Origin: JACDET01 sp035568375
GTDB taxonomy: Bacteria; Patescibacteriota; Microgenomatia; Levybacterales; UBA12049
DNA: 33,479 nucleotides
Direction: 5' to 3'
NCBI GenBank assembly: GCA_035568375.1
Contig: DATMOG010000029.1
Coordinates: 1 to 33,479 of the forward strand
Shown here: in pieces, positions 1 through 7,664 of the stretch
Numbering within the stretch: position 1 is the stretch's first letter
How the letters are laid out: every line of letters begins with the position of its first letter
Translations under genes and position numbers: made by a program
Notes under the pieces: model-generated
Database searches by the model: none
What the model was told of the DNA's origin: nothing
The model's input: only the letters and a program-made list of their open reading frames with translations

Positions 1-414
1 GCACAGGAAATTCTCAATGATGTTTTTCTGGATGCAGTTGAGGGGTTGCCGAAATTGAATAAACAGACCAATGTAAAAGCATGGTTATACCAAATCGCTC
101 ACCACAAATCGGTAAACTTTTATCGTAAAAAGAAAATGAAATCACTCATCTTCTCACAATTTCCCTATCTCCAGATTCTTTCAGAAGAATTCAATCAGCC
201 AGAATTTCAATTTGAAAAACGGGAAGTACTAGTGCAATTGCAAATCACAATGGAAAGACTATCCCGACAATATCAGCAAATCCTTCAGATGCATTATATT
301 GAAGAGCTGCCAGTGAAAGTTATTTCTACACAATTACACATGTCTTTCAAAGCAACCGAATCGCGTCTTTATCGTGCAAGACAACAATTTATTAAATATT
401 ATGCAGGAACATGA
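1..414 (+). CDS. ECF-type RNA polymerase sigma factor, 5' end missing
   Basis: The reading frame is open from the first base of the window, so the gene starts upstream; 137 residues are visible. The first ~45 residues match the end of sigma region 2 (the pattern AQEILNDVFLDA, then WLYQIAHHKSVNFYRKKK), the part that binds the -10 element and core polymerase. Residues ~80-135 form a sigma region 4 helix-turn-helix (LSRQYQQILQMHYIEELPVKV, then SRLYRARQQF), which contacts the -35 element. Region 3 is absent, as expected for the group 4 (ECF) class. It overlaps the next gene by 14 nt. The two small membrane proteins that follow could be its regulators, but that is inference. The identity of the class is clear; the regulon is unknown. 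Confidence 0.85.
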   Translation, partial: AQEILNDVFLDAVEGLPKLNKQTNVKAWLYQIAHHKSVNFYRKKKMKSLIFSQFPYLQILSEEFNQPEFQFEKREVLVQLQITMERLSRQYQQILQMHYIEELPVKVISTQLHMSFKATESRLYRARQQFIKYYAGT

Positions 415-628
415 TTTTATACAACTTCTTCAAGAACGCGCCCGCCATCAAAAAAGAGAAATGGACGCAATCCCTTTTACAAAAATGTTTGCATTTGTAA
501 TTGAATGGTTAAGCGACCATCCCTGGAGATATCTCATTCCACTTGCTTTTATAATTTCACTCATTTTGCGAGGAATTATCGGCTATGAATATATAAATTT
601 TGTATTGGCAATCTTTCGAGGCATATGA
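401..628 (+). CDS. Small single-pass membrane protein downstream of sigma factor
   Basis: A 75-residue protein not recognised by family. The first ~30 residues are charged and cytoplasmic-looking (QERARHQKREMD). A hydrophobic stretch at about 42-58 (YLIPLAFIISLILRGI) is a transmembrane helix, and a second weaker one may follow at the C-terminus. The ATG at 401 overlaps the sigma gene; a GTG at 374 in the same frame would add nine residues and cannot be excluded. Its stop overlaps the next start as ATGA, so it is translationally coupled. Size, position and topology resemble a minimal anti-sigma factor, but no zinc anti-sigma motif (HxxxCxxC) is present, so that role is only a guess. Confidence 0.6.
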   Translation: MQEHDFIQLLQERARHQKREMDAIPFTKMFAFVIEWLSDHPWRYLIPLAFIISLILRGIIGYEYINFVLAIFRGI

Positions 629-942
629 AAAAACGAGTATTGGTTATCTACGCAAGTTATTTATGGACGAAGACCCTCCTCGGTCTGACATTTCATCCGT
701 ATCATTCAATACGAGAAACATTACGACGACCTGTCCTTTTACCTGTTATTTTTTCACCACTTATTGCAATCGCTTTACTTTTTTTAGCAGCAAAAATTGG
801 ATCACTCCTCATTATTGTTTATGGTATTCAACGTGAGGTAGTAGCAATTTTTCTCAGTACAACGTTAATTTCAATTATCTTCTGGCAAACACTACTACTC
901 TACTTTTTAATCAGCTTCTTCGTGGCAACGAGGAAAAGATAA
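625..942 (+). CDS. Small two-helix membrane protein
   Basis: A 105-residue protein of unknown family, with two strong hydrophobic segments at about 37-65 (PVLLPVIFSPLIAIALLFLA) and 75-100 (IFLSTTLISIIFWQTLLLYF), and a basic C-terminus (ATRKR). Its ATG overlaps the stop of the preceding gene (ATGA), so the sigma factor and these two membrane proteins form one transcription unit. Its stop codon directly abuts the stop of cysS, which runs the other way. No catalytic motif is visible. It may be part of an envelope-stress module with the sigma factor. Confidence 0.6.
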   Translation: MKKRVLVIYASYLWTKTLLGLTFHPYHSIRETLRRPVLLPVIFSPLIAIALLFLAAKIGSLLIIVYGIQREVVAIFLSTTLISIIFWQTLLLYFLISFFVATRKR

Positions 943-2358
943 TCATTTTTTTGTTGCTTTCGGACCTTTTTTTGTGTCTTCAACCTGATAACCCAACTTC
1001 CCAATTTTCGCTCGAATCATATCAGCTGCGTTAAATTTACGCAATTTGCGCATATGCTGACGTTCTTCCACCAATTGCTGAATATGTCCAGGGATAATAT
1101 GTTGTGCATTTCGCAATTTGAAACTCATTTCTTGAATCTGTAATCCCAAAACACGATCCATCTTAAATAGCATTCTTAATTTGGAACCGCTCGGATATGG
1201 TGATTTCACTACTTCCCACATGACAGCCAATGCCTGTGGTGTATTAAGATCATCATTGAGTGATTCAAGAAACCTCTTTTCAAAACTTTCAAATACACCT
1301 GCTGGTACTTTCCCCTGACTTTCAGATGGTTCCTCCCAACGGCTGACGTCAACAATTAATTTTTTATACGCATTTTGGGCAGCATCAAGCGCCTCAAAAG
1401 TAAAATTCATTTCCTGTCGATAATGTGTCTGCAAATATAAATAGCGAAGTGCTAAGACGTCATAACCTTCTTTCTCAAGATCGTATACAGTGTATAAATT
1501 ACCTTTACTTTTACTCATCCTCTCACCGTTGACGAGAATAAATGCACCATGCACCCAATAATTAACAAACTTCTTTCCGGTTGCTGCTTCTGCCTGAGCA
1601 ATTTCGTTAGGATGGTGAGTCTCTCGCAAATCAATACCACCAGTATGAATATCAAAAGTTTCTCCAAGATACTTCATACTCATCGCACTACATTCAATAT
1701 GCCAACCGGGGAATCCAACTCCCCATGGGCTTTTCCACTCCATATGGCGTTTCTCACCTTTTGGACTGAACTTCCATAAAGCAAAATCATTCTGATTTTT
1801 TTTCTGTGGATTAATTGCAACACGTGCACCAGCTTTCCTTTGATCTAAATTTGAAAGTGCACCGTAATGAGGAAAATTCGCAGTGTCAAAATAAATACCG
1901 TCTGAAGTCTTATAGGTAAATCCTTTTTCTTCAAGCCGTTTTATCAAAGTAATTTGTTCTTTAATATGATCTGTTGCTTTAGCAAATTTTTTCGGCTTTT
2001 CTAAATTGAGTTTTTCAAAATCCTGTTTAAAAACATCTGCATAAAATTCAGCGATTTCCCAGGCTGTCTTACCTTCTTTTTGTGCCGCCTTTTCCATACG
2101 ATCTTCACCCAAATCAGCATCTCCCAAATTATCACCGGTGAGATGACCGACATCAGTCAAATTTATAATATATGTCATCTCATACCCGTTATACTGTAAA
2201 ACACGATTCAAAATATCCGCCATTGTATATGTGCGAAAATTACCAATATGTGCAAAAGAATACACTGTCGGTCCACAAGTATACATGCCTACTTGCAGTG
2301 GATGAATTGGCTTAAATTCTTCAACTTTTCGAGTGAGTGAGTTATATAAACGTACCAT
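943..2358 (-). CDS. cysS: Cysteinyl-tRNA synthetase
   Basis: Class I aminoacyl-tRNA synthetase that charges tRNA-Cys. From the chosen start the protein is 471 aa, normal for the family. The HIGH motif is HIGN at 37-40 and the KMSKS loop is RMSKS at 280-284. The zinc ligands fall at Cys28, Cys223, His248 and Glu252; Cys28 has the same number as in E. coli CysRS, which supports the start at 2358 rather than the ATG four codons upstream. A candidate promoter (TTGAGT, 16 nt, TGG-TAAAAT) overlaps that upstream ATG and would give a leader of only a few bases. It is convergent with the membrane-protein operon and lies 48 bp downstream of the low-complexity protein gene. Confidence 0.97.
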   Translation of the reverse strand: MVRLYNSLTRKVEEFKPIHPLQVGMYTCGPTVYSFAHIGNFRTYTMADILNRVLQYNGYEMTYIINLTDVGHLTGDNLGDADLGEDRMEKAAQKEGKTAWEIAEFYADVFKQDFEKLNLEKPKKFAKATDHIKEQITLIKRLEEKGFTYKTSDGIYFDTANFPHYGALSNLDQRKAGARVAINPQKKNQNDFALWKFSPKGEKRHMEWKSPWGVGFPGWHIECSAMSMKYLGETFDIHTGGIDLRETHHPNEIAQAEAATGKKFVNYWVHGAFILVNGERMSKSKGNLYTVYDLEKEGYDVLALRYLYLQTHYRQEMNFTFEALDAAQNAYKKLIVDVSRWEEPSESQGKVPAGVFESFEKRFLESLNDDLNTPQALAVMWEVVKSPYPSGSKLRMLFKMDRVLGLQIQEMSFKLRNAQHIIPGHIQQLVEERQHMRKLRKFNAADMIRAKIGKLGYQVEDTKKGPKATKK

Positions 2359-2368
2359 TACTTTTTGC

Positions 2369-2396
2369 ATTTTACCACGTTAAGCGTGAAACTCAA
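2369..2396 (-). promoter_or_regulatory. Candidate cysS promoter
   Basis: Read on the minus strand: TTGAGT (2396-2391), 16 nt, then TAAAAT (2374-2369) preceded by TGG, an extended -10. The predicted start point falls a few bases before the ATG at 2358, so the mRNA would have almost no leader and no ribosome binding site. Confidence 0.4.
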
Positions 2397-2406
2397 AGGC
2401 AGATCA

Positions 2407-3009
2407 TTATCCACTTGTTCCACGGTTACCTTCCGTTTTGATCTTTGCTAAATGTACAGCAAGTGGCTTCTGAGGTTTTTTACCAAACATCACTCCCGCC
2501 TTTTTTCCTGCTGGCGATAGAAATTCTTCCTGTTCTGTTTTTTTCTCTTCTTCACGTCTGCGTTTTTCTTCCTCTTCTTCTTGCTTTCTCTGTTGTTCTT
2601 TCTGTCTCCGTTCTTGACGAGCTTTTTCCATTCCCTGCTCTATATCTGTCCTAATACCAAAGGGTCCATTTTGTGCAGACTTAAACTTACTACCATAGTT
2701 CACAAACAATTCCCTACGGATTTTCTCCATTTTTGCCTGCTCTTCAGAAGACTGAGTCGTATTCGCGCTATTAGATTGCACCCCTGCAGTAGTACCTCCT
2801 TGTGCCTTTGAAAGAACATCTGATCCTTGATCTTGACCAGAAGAGACACTTCCAGATAGTTGATCAACAATTGCGTTATTCACAGCTTTCATCTGAGCAG
2901 TTGTCTGAGTTGATGTTTGTTTTGTAACTGTCTTAGCAACTTGACTTATAGGTGTTCCCTGCTCAAAACTTGTATCCTCGCCACTATTTGAAAATGGATT
3001 AAAAGCCAT
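2407..3009 (-). CDS. Low-complexity, coiled-coil protein of unknown function next to recR
   Basis: A 200-residue soluble protein. The N-terminus is MAFNPF, the same six residues that begin the YbaB protein of this window. Residues ~10-90 are Ser/Thr/Gln-rich and probably disordered. Residues ~125-160 are a highly charged Glu/Lys/Arg/Gln coiled coil. The C-terminus (GKKPQKPLAVHLAKIKTEG, then NRGTSG) looks more ordered and may be the conserved part. The start at 3009 was chosen because of MAFNPF and because TTGGTT-17-TATTAT lies 7 nt upstream, which would make it leaderless. It follows recR by 53 bp. I half-remember an unnamed CPR family in this position but cannot confirm it. No enzymatic motif is seen. 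Confidence 0.65.
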   Translation of the reverse strand: MAFNPFSNSGEDTSFEQGTPISQVAKTVTKQTSTQTTAQMKAVNNAIVDQLSGSVSSGQDQGSDVLSKAQGGTTAGVQSNSANTTQSSEEQAKMEKIRRELFVNYGSKFKSAQNGPFGIRTDIEQGMEKARQERRQKEQQRKQEEEEEKRRREEEKKTEQEEFLSPAGKKAGVMFGKKPQKPLAVHLAKIKTEGNRGTSG

Positions 3010-3016
3010 ATAGTAT

Positions 3017-3045
3017 ATAATACTACAAATACTATCAATAACCAA
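3017..3045 (-). promoter_or_regulatory. Candidate leaderless promoter for the MAFNPF protein
   Basis: Minus strand: TTGGTT (3045-3040), 17 nt, TATTAT (3022-3017), then 7 nt to the ATG at 3009. Transcription would begin at or next to the start codon. No Shine-Dalgarno sequence is present. Confidence 0.45.
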
Positions 3046-3062
3046 TCGAAGGGTAAGTCTTC

Positions 3063-3671
3063 TTAATATTCAGAGCGGCCTTCCATTGCACGATCAAGAG
3101 TTGTGGGATCGGCATATTCAATATCAGCACCAACGGGAAGACCTCTTCCTATTCTTGAAACTTTGAGATTTATATTTTGTTCTTTAAGTTTTTTTGCAAT
3201 ATACATTGCTGTTGCTTCTCCTTCCATTGTCGGATTGGTGGCAATAATTACTTCTTTAATTTCCGATGCTGGATCCTTTACTCTTTGAATCAATTCACTA
3301 ACGCGGATTTCATCTGGACCTATATTATTTAATGGATCAATTTTCCCATTGAGAACATGATAGACTCCAGGATATTTTTTACTTTTTTCTAACGCGATGA
3401 TATCGAGAGGTTGTTCGACGACACAAACAAGATAATGGTTTCGTTCATTATCTTGACAGATAGAACAAGGATCGGCCTCACCAATGTTGAAGCAAACTGA
3501 ACAAATTACGGTATCTTTTTTTATATTTTGGACTGCCTTAGCAAAGCGATCTAGTTCACCTTGTGGAACATGTAGGAGATAGAAAGTGAGCCTTTCAGCG
3601 CTTTTTGGACCAATGCCAGGCAATCGTTCAAACGACTCGATAACTTGTTGAATAGGTTTGGGAATTTTCAT
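3063..3671 (-). CDS. recR: Recombination mediator RecR
   Basis: RecR acts with RecF/RecO to load RecA on gapped DNA. The protein is 202 aa, the usual size. A helix-hairpin-helix lies at about 14-27 (LPGIGPKSAERLTF). The C4 zinc finger has Cys57, Cys60, Cys69 and Cys72. A Toprim domain follows (~79-175: LVCVVEQPLDIIALE, then ATNPTMEGEATA). A Walker B-like C-terminal region (RIGRGLPVGADIEYADPTTL) completes the family pattern. It begins 19 bp after the stop of the first PRPP synthetase gene. In many bacteria recR follows dnaX-ybaB directly; here two prs genes lie between. Confidence 0.97.
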   Translation of the reverse strand: MKIPKPIQQVIESFERLPGIGPKSAERLTFYLLHVPQGELDRFAKAVQNIKKDTVICSVCFNIGEADPCSICQDNERNHYLVCVVEQPLDIIALEKSKKYPGVYHVLNGKIDPLNNIGPDEIRVSELIQRVKDPASEIKEVIIATNPTMEGEATAMYIAKKLKEQNINLKVSRIGRGLPVGADIEYADPTTLDRAMEGRSEY

Positions 3672-3690
3672 AAAAATTGAAACTGAGAAG

Positions 3691-4635
3691 TTATCTCAAC
3701 GCTTTTGCTATCATCTCTGCTACAGGCAAAACATGTAGCTTTGGAAAATATTTTTCTTCCGGAATAAAAACTGTATCGGTAACATAGACTCTATCGATAT
3801 TAGATTCTTGAAGAAACTCGGGTGCTTCTTCAGAAAAAATCGCATGCGTTGCAAAAACATCACAAGACAATACGCCATTATCTTTCAAAAGTTGAGCAGA
3901 CTGTACCATAGTGTTACCACTTGAAATCATATCATCTACTATTAACGCCCGCTTCTCTGACAAATCAGATGGCTTTACCGGTCCTTCAAACTGTTTTATA
4001 GCAATTTCCCCTGTTTTTAAATCCCGATCCTTCACTGTCGCAATCCACGGTATTCCACCGAGCATTTCTGATATCTGCTCAATTCGCCTCAATCCTCCCA
4101 TATCAGGAGAAACAAGAATTGAATCTTTCAAAAATTCCTCAGGGTTATCACTGACAAGAGCATTGAATGCCTTACTCTTCATTCGTTCTGCAAAAAGTGG
4201 CAGTGCCGAAAGATGTTTTATCGAAATATGAAACATCTCAGGAATTTTAATTGAATGTAAATCCAAAGCAATAATGTTATCAACTTGCAAAGATTCAAAA
4301 AAACGAATCATCACTTCCAAAGAAACAACCTCACCATCACGAAAAACATGATCCTGTCGTTGATAACCAAGATATGGAATAACTACAGTCACTGACTTTG
4401 CACCACTTCGTTTTAATGCATCAATGATGAAATACAGTTCGATATAATTTTGATCAACAGGTGTGTTAGTAGATTGAATAATAACGGTTTCCTCGTCAAC
4501 AACAGACACATTTAATTTCACCCTTCGTTCTCCATCAGGGAATATCATTGTTTCAATTGGAGATATTTCTATCTTTAATACTTCTGCAATCTTCTCTGCA
4601 AGCGGTTTATTCGAGGATCCTGAAAACAATTTCAT
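3691..4635 (-). CDS. prs: Ribose-phosphate pyrophosphokinase, archaeal-like variant
   Basis: PRPP synthetase: ribose-5-phosphate + ATP to PRPP + AMP, feeding nucleotide synthesis and salvage. 314 aa. The PRPP-binding loop is LIVDDMISSGNTM at 231-243. The catalytic flexible-loop region reads YQRQDHVFRDGEVVS (91-105), closer to the GEPIS-type loop of archaeal enzymes than to the bacterial YARQDRK form; the second paralog just upstream has the bacterial form. The start has TACAAT 6 nt before the ATG with TTGTGT 17 nt further up, so it may be leaderless. Assignment to the family is firm. Whether this copy is a true PRPP synthetase or has shifted regulation or substrate is open. Confidence 0.92.
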   Translation of the reverse strand: MKLFSGSSNKPLAEKIAEVLKIEISPIETMIFPDGERRVKLNVSVVDEETVIIQSTNTPVDQNYIELYFIIDALKRSGAKSVTVVIPYLGYQRQDHVFRDGEVVSLEVMIRFFESLQVDNIIALDLHSIKIPEMFHISIKHLSALPLFAERMKSKAFNALVSDNPEEFLKDSILVSPDMGGLRRIEQISEMLGGIPWIATVKDRDLKTGEIAIKQFEGPVKPSDLSEKRALIVDDMISSGNTMVQSAQLLKDNGVLSCDVFATHAIFSEEAPEFLQESNIDRVYVTDTVFIPEEKYFPKLHVLPVAEMIAKALR

Positions 4636-4641
4636 TAAGCT

Positions 4642-4670
4642 ATTGTACTAAAAAGAGGCAATACACACAA
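4642..4670 (-). promoter_or_regulatory. Candidate leaderless promoter of first prs gene
   Basis: Minus strand: TTGTGT (4670-4665), 17 nt, TACAAT (4647-4642), then 6 nt to the ATG at 4635. It sits in the 43-bp gap after the other prs gene. Confidence 0.4.
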
Positions 4671-4678
4671 CCTAAAGA

Positions 4679-5668
4679 CTACAATATAAGTGCTTTGCTG
4701 ATAGATTCACCTGTTTTGATCCTTCTTATTGCTTCAGCAAGTAATGGAGCGACAGATACAATAGTAATTTTTTTGTTTTTTAACACTTCCTCGCGAGGTC
4801 TAATCGTGTCAGAAATAATCAATTCGTTAATCCCAGATGCATTAATTTTCTGCAATGCATCACCCGAAAAAACACCATGAGCTGCTGCAACCAGCACATT
4901 TCTCGCACCTTTTTGTTTCATAAAATTTGCTGCATGAACAATAGTACCAGCAGTACCGATAATATCATCAACTAATAATACATCCTTATCCTTCACTTCT
5001 CCGATCATCCCAAGGGTATTAGAAACATCATTAAACGCTATATCTCGCTGCTTATACGCAATCGCAATACCTTCAGTCTGTAATAATTTTGCATATGCAG
5101 CAGCTTGTAAGAACCCACCCTTATCAGGCGACGCAACGACTAAATCTTTAAGATGTAATTTTTTAATAGCCGGCAATAATGAATAGCTAGCAAAGAGATT
5201 ATCCCATGGTTGTTTAATTGACCCCTCTAATTGTTCAGAATGGACATCAATAGTGACAATCCGATCAACTCCTGCATTTATCAGAAGAGTTGCAATTGCA
5301 GAAGCACTAATCGGAACTCGAGACATTTCTTTCCGATCTTGGCGAGCATAGCCAAAATATGGTATAACTGCGGTAATTTCAGATGCAGAAGCACGTTTTG
5401 CTGCGTCAGCCATAAGAATGAGTTCCATAATATGGTCATTAACAGGACTTGACGTCGGTTGGAGCAGAAAAACCATGCGACGACGCAAATTTGGCTGAAT
5501 ACGAACTCTTAATTCTCCATCAGAAAAGCTACTAATGGGGCATGTTACTTCGGTATTTAAAATTTTACCAACAGAAGCTGCCAATTCAAGATTAGCGCGA
5601 CCTGTTAAAAGGATAAACTCATCCTTATCTAAAGTGGCAAAAAGATTATTGTCGTTTTGTCTTGGCAT
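4679..5668 (-). CDS. prs: Ribose-phosphate pyrophosphokinase, bacterial class I type
   Basis: Second PRPP synthetase, 329 aa. It carries the canonical bacterial signatures: SSFSDGEL (46-53), the flexible loop YARQDRKEMSRVPISA (107-122), TIDVHSEQLEG near 139-149, and the PRPP loop VLLVDDIIGTAGTI (230-243). About ten extra residues precede the usual start of the fold. The enzyme makes PRPP in the cytoplasm. It lies between ybaB (58 bp upstream) and the archaeal-like paralog (43 bp downstream). An extended -10 (TGC-TATAAT) 18 nt before the ATG suggests its own promoter with a very short leader; no ribosome site is seen. Confidence 0.95.
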   Translation of the reverse strand: MPRQNDNNLFATLDKDEFILLTGRANLELAASVGKILNTEVTCPISSFSDGELRVRIQPNLRRRMVFLLQPTSSPVNDHIMELILMADAAKRASASEITAVIPYFGYARQDRKEMSRVPISASAIATLLINAGVDRIVTIDVHSEQLEGSIKQPWDNLFASYSLLPAIKKLHLKDLVVASPDKGGFLQAAAYAKLLQTEGIAIAYKQRDIAFNDVSNTLGMIGEVKDKDVLLVDDIIGTAGTIVHAANFMKQKGARNVLVAAAHGVFSGDALQKINASGINELIISDTIRPREEVLKNKKITIVSVAPLLAEAIRRIKTGESISKALIL

Positions 5669-5686
5669 ACTACCAATGAATATCCA

Positions 5687-5695
5687 ATTATAGCA
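5687..5695 (-). promoter_or_regulatory. Extended -10 element upstream of second prs gene
   Basis: Minus strand TGC followed by TATAAT (5692-5687), a perfect -10 with the TGn extension. No good -35 is visible, which extended -10 promoters tolerate. The predicted start point lies about 12 nt before the ATG at 5668. Confidence 0.45.
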
Positions 5696-5726
5696 TTAAT
5701 TGGGTTATTTGCGTATTAGAGAGTAT

Positions 5727-6020
5727 TTATTTTCCCCCTAACATTCCTGCAAGCCCGCCCATACCTCCAGCCATCGATTGCAATTTCTTTGCTGCAACTT
5801 CTTGCGATTTTTTTACTGCTTCATTGATTGCTTCGCGGATGTCATCATCAGATTTGCCGTTTGTTTTCATATCAAGCACTTTCTGATCACCGCTAATTTT
5901 GACATAAACACCGCGCTTGTTAACTTCAACGATTTCAGATTGCAACTCACGTTGCATCTGCATTGCTTGATCTCGCATCTTTTTCAATTCACCTAATTGT
6001 CCAAATGGATTAAATGCCAT
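5727..6020 (-). CDS. ybaB: YbaB/EbfC family nucleoid-associated protein
   Basis: A small DNA-binding dimer-forming protein, 97 aa, family length about 100. Typical features are the N-terminal helix with LGELKKMRDQAMQMQRELQ, the central VNKRGVYVKISGDQKVLDM, and the Gly/Met-rich tail. The start at 6020 follows a perfect AGGAGGTGAT ribosome site with 9 nt spacing; the in-frame TTG six bases upstream is less likely. It follows dnaX by 42 bp, the conserved dnaX-ybaB order. Its first residues, MAFNPFG, are shared with the unknown protein beyond recR. Confidence 0.93.
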   Translation of the reverse strand: MAFNPFGQLGELKKMRDQAMQMQRELQSEIVEVNKRGVYVKISGDQKVLDMKTNGKSDDDIREAINEAVKKSQEVAAKKLQSMAGGMGGLAGMLGGK

Positions 6021-6062
6021 ATACAATCACCTCCTATTTCATTTAACTTCTCATCAAAAAAT

Positions 6063-7583
6063 CTATTTCTTATCTTTCAATTCTACCGTAATTTCAATAT
6101 CTTTTCCAGTCAGCAATTTACTGATCTTCAATAATGCATCACGATTCTTCATATCATCTAGTCGCTCTTTATGAAATTTGTATGTTGTCTGAATAAGCAG
6201 ATGCTGCTTATTAAAGCTTTTTATTGTACATCCGCGAAGCACTCCAGCAACAGTATGGTTATACTTCTTCATCTCACTAATAAGATTTTGCCAAAATAAC
6301 TCCATCCACTCTTTCGTCACTGTTCCATCACCTGCTGTTTGTAATAATTCAACAGAGGTTGTCTCAATAGTATCTCTATTCTCATCTGTGACATCCTGTT
6401 TTGCTGTACCATATAGCGCTTTTAATTTTTTTATTGTACCGACTTGCTTACGCAATGAGATAACTGAAACTTCAGTATCCTCAGCAATGATACTCTTTTG
6501 AAGAGAAGTGTCGACTGAAACAGTCGGTATCACTGCAGATTTAGTTTCTTCACACCACTCGATAACTGCCAATTCCAACGGCAATTGGGGTAACACAGCA
6601 TATTTCATCTCCTGATATGCCTGGGAAAAAAGTACAACCAGTGCTCGTATTTCATTAACACCAAATCCAGAAATATCTTTTCCAGTTTCTACTCCCATTT
6701 TTATTAATAATTGTATATGGAGAGCTACAAGAACTTGCGTTATAAAAAACTTCAAATCAATTCCCTCTAATGTTAATTCTTTTATAAGTTCTAAACCAGC
6801 TTTTGCTTTACCGTTTTTTAAAACTTCGAGTAAATTTTCTATTTGAAGAGGGATTTTTGTTATTTTAAATGATTTCTCAAGAAAAGTTTTAGTAATTCCT
6901 TCTCCATATGCAAATAACGAAACTTCCTCAAGTATTTTTGTTGCATCACGAAATCCCCCATCAGCCATTTTTGCAATAACAACTAACGCCTCATCAGCAA
7001 TTTGCAATTTTTCACTGATAACAATTCGTTTTAAAGCACGAAGAATTTCTTCATCAGTCGCTTTTTTAAATGTAATTTGAAAACACCTGGAGACAATCGT
7101 TTCAGGCACTTTATGTGCTTCTGTAGTACAAAGCATAAACATCGCATGCTCTGGCGGCTCTTCAAGGGTTTTTAAAAGAGCATTGAATGCTTCTGTTGTC
7201 AGCATGTGAACTTCATCGATGATATATACTTTTTTCGTTGCAGATACAGGAGCAAGACGGATCTTCTCTTTCAAGTCTCGAATCTCATCGATCCCGCGGT
7301 TTGAAGCTGCATCAATTTCTAGAATGTCGACATTTGTACCATTGGTAATTGAAATACATTGGTCACATGCATTGCAGGGCTCAACCAATCCTTTTTTCTG
7401 ATTTTCACAGTTAACCGCTTTGGCAATAATCCGTGCCGTTGAAGTTTTACCTAACCCTTTTGGACCAGTAAATAGAAATGCATGAGGAATAGCTTTTTGA
7501 AGCACAGCATGAAGAGTATCACGAACGGCTTTACTATCCAGATCATCAATTGTTTGTGGGCGATATTTACGATAAAAAACCAT
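6063..7583 (-). CDS. dnaX: DNA polymerase III subunit gamma/tau
   Basis: Clamp-loader ATPase that loads the sliding clamp and links replisome parts. 506 aa from the ATG giving MVFYRKYRP, the classic start. Walker A is GPKGLGKTS (40-48); the zinc module has Cys59, Cys70, Cys73 and Cys76; Walker B/DExH is IIDEVH (121-126); the SRC motif with the arginine finger is at 165-167. The C-terminal half is shorter and more divergent than E. coli tau. Residues 384-386 lie on a run of seven A in the frame A-AAA-AAA, just after clamp-loader domain III, a candidate slippage site for a gamma-like short form. No ribosome site is seen before the start. Confidence 0.96.
   Translation of the reverse strand: MVFYRKYRPQTIDDLDSKAVRDTLHAVLQKAIPHAFLFTGPKGLGKTSTARIIAKAVNCENQKKGLVEPCNACDQCISITNGTNVDILEIDAASNRGIDEIRDLKEKIRLAPVSATKKVYIIDEVHMLTTEAFNALLKTLEEPPEHAMFMLCTTEAHKVPETIVSRCFQITFKKATDEEILRALKRIVISEKLQIADEALVVIAKMADGGFRDATKILEEVSLFAYGEGITKTFLEKSFKITKIPLQIENLLEVLKNGKAKAGLELIKELTLEGIDLKFFITQVLVALHIQLLIKMGVETGKDISGFGVNEIRALVVLFSQAYQEMKYAVLPQLPLELAVIEWCEETKSAVIPTVSVDTSLQKSIIAEDTEVSVISLRKQVGTIKKLKALYGTAKQDVTDENRDTIETTSVELLQTAGDGTVTKEWMELFWQNLISEMKKYNHTVAGVLRGCTIKSFNKQHLLIQTTYKFHKERLDDMKNRDALLKISKLLTGKDIEITVELKDKK
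6426..6432 (-). other. A-AAA-AAA slippery heptamer inside dnaX
   Basis: Seven consecutive A on the coding strand, in phase as A-AAA-AAA at codons 384-386. A -1 shift or one extra A leads to a stop about 14 codons later; loss of one A gives an immediate TAA. Either product would end just after domain III, as gamma does in E. coli and Thermus. A7 runs are not rare in AT-rich genes, so this is suggestive only. Confidence 0.35.
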
Positions 7584-7592
7584 AAGGAAATA

Positions 7593-7644
7593 TTCCAATT
7601 TACAATTTTCAATTAAATTAAATGAAGCAATTTTAAAATTGGAA
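7593..7644. repeat. AT-rich inverted repeat between ybeY and dnaX
   Basis: TTCCAATTT (7593-7601) is mirrored by AAATTGGAA (7636-7644), with a 14-bp palindrome CAATTTTAAAATTG at 7628-7641 and further CAATTTTCAATT-like stretches between. It fills the 81-bp gap before dnaX. It may be a protein-binding region or a dispersed intergenic element; no terminator U-run is associated. Confidence 0.4.
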
Positions 7645-7664
7645 CATTAAAAATTCATTGAATA

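Noticed and set aside
7089..7095. Another A6 run in dnaX as slippage site
   Set aside because: It has only six A, is out of phase for a tandem shift, and lies inside the ATPase core where a short product would not be functional.
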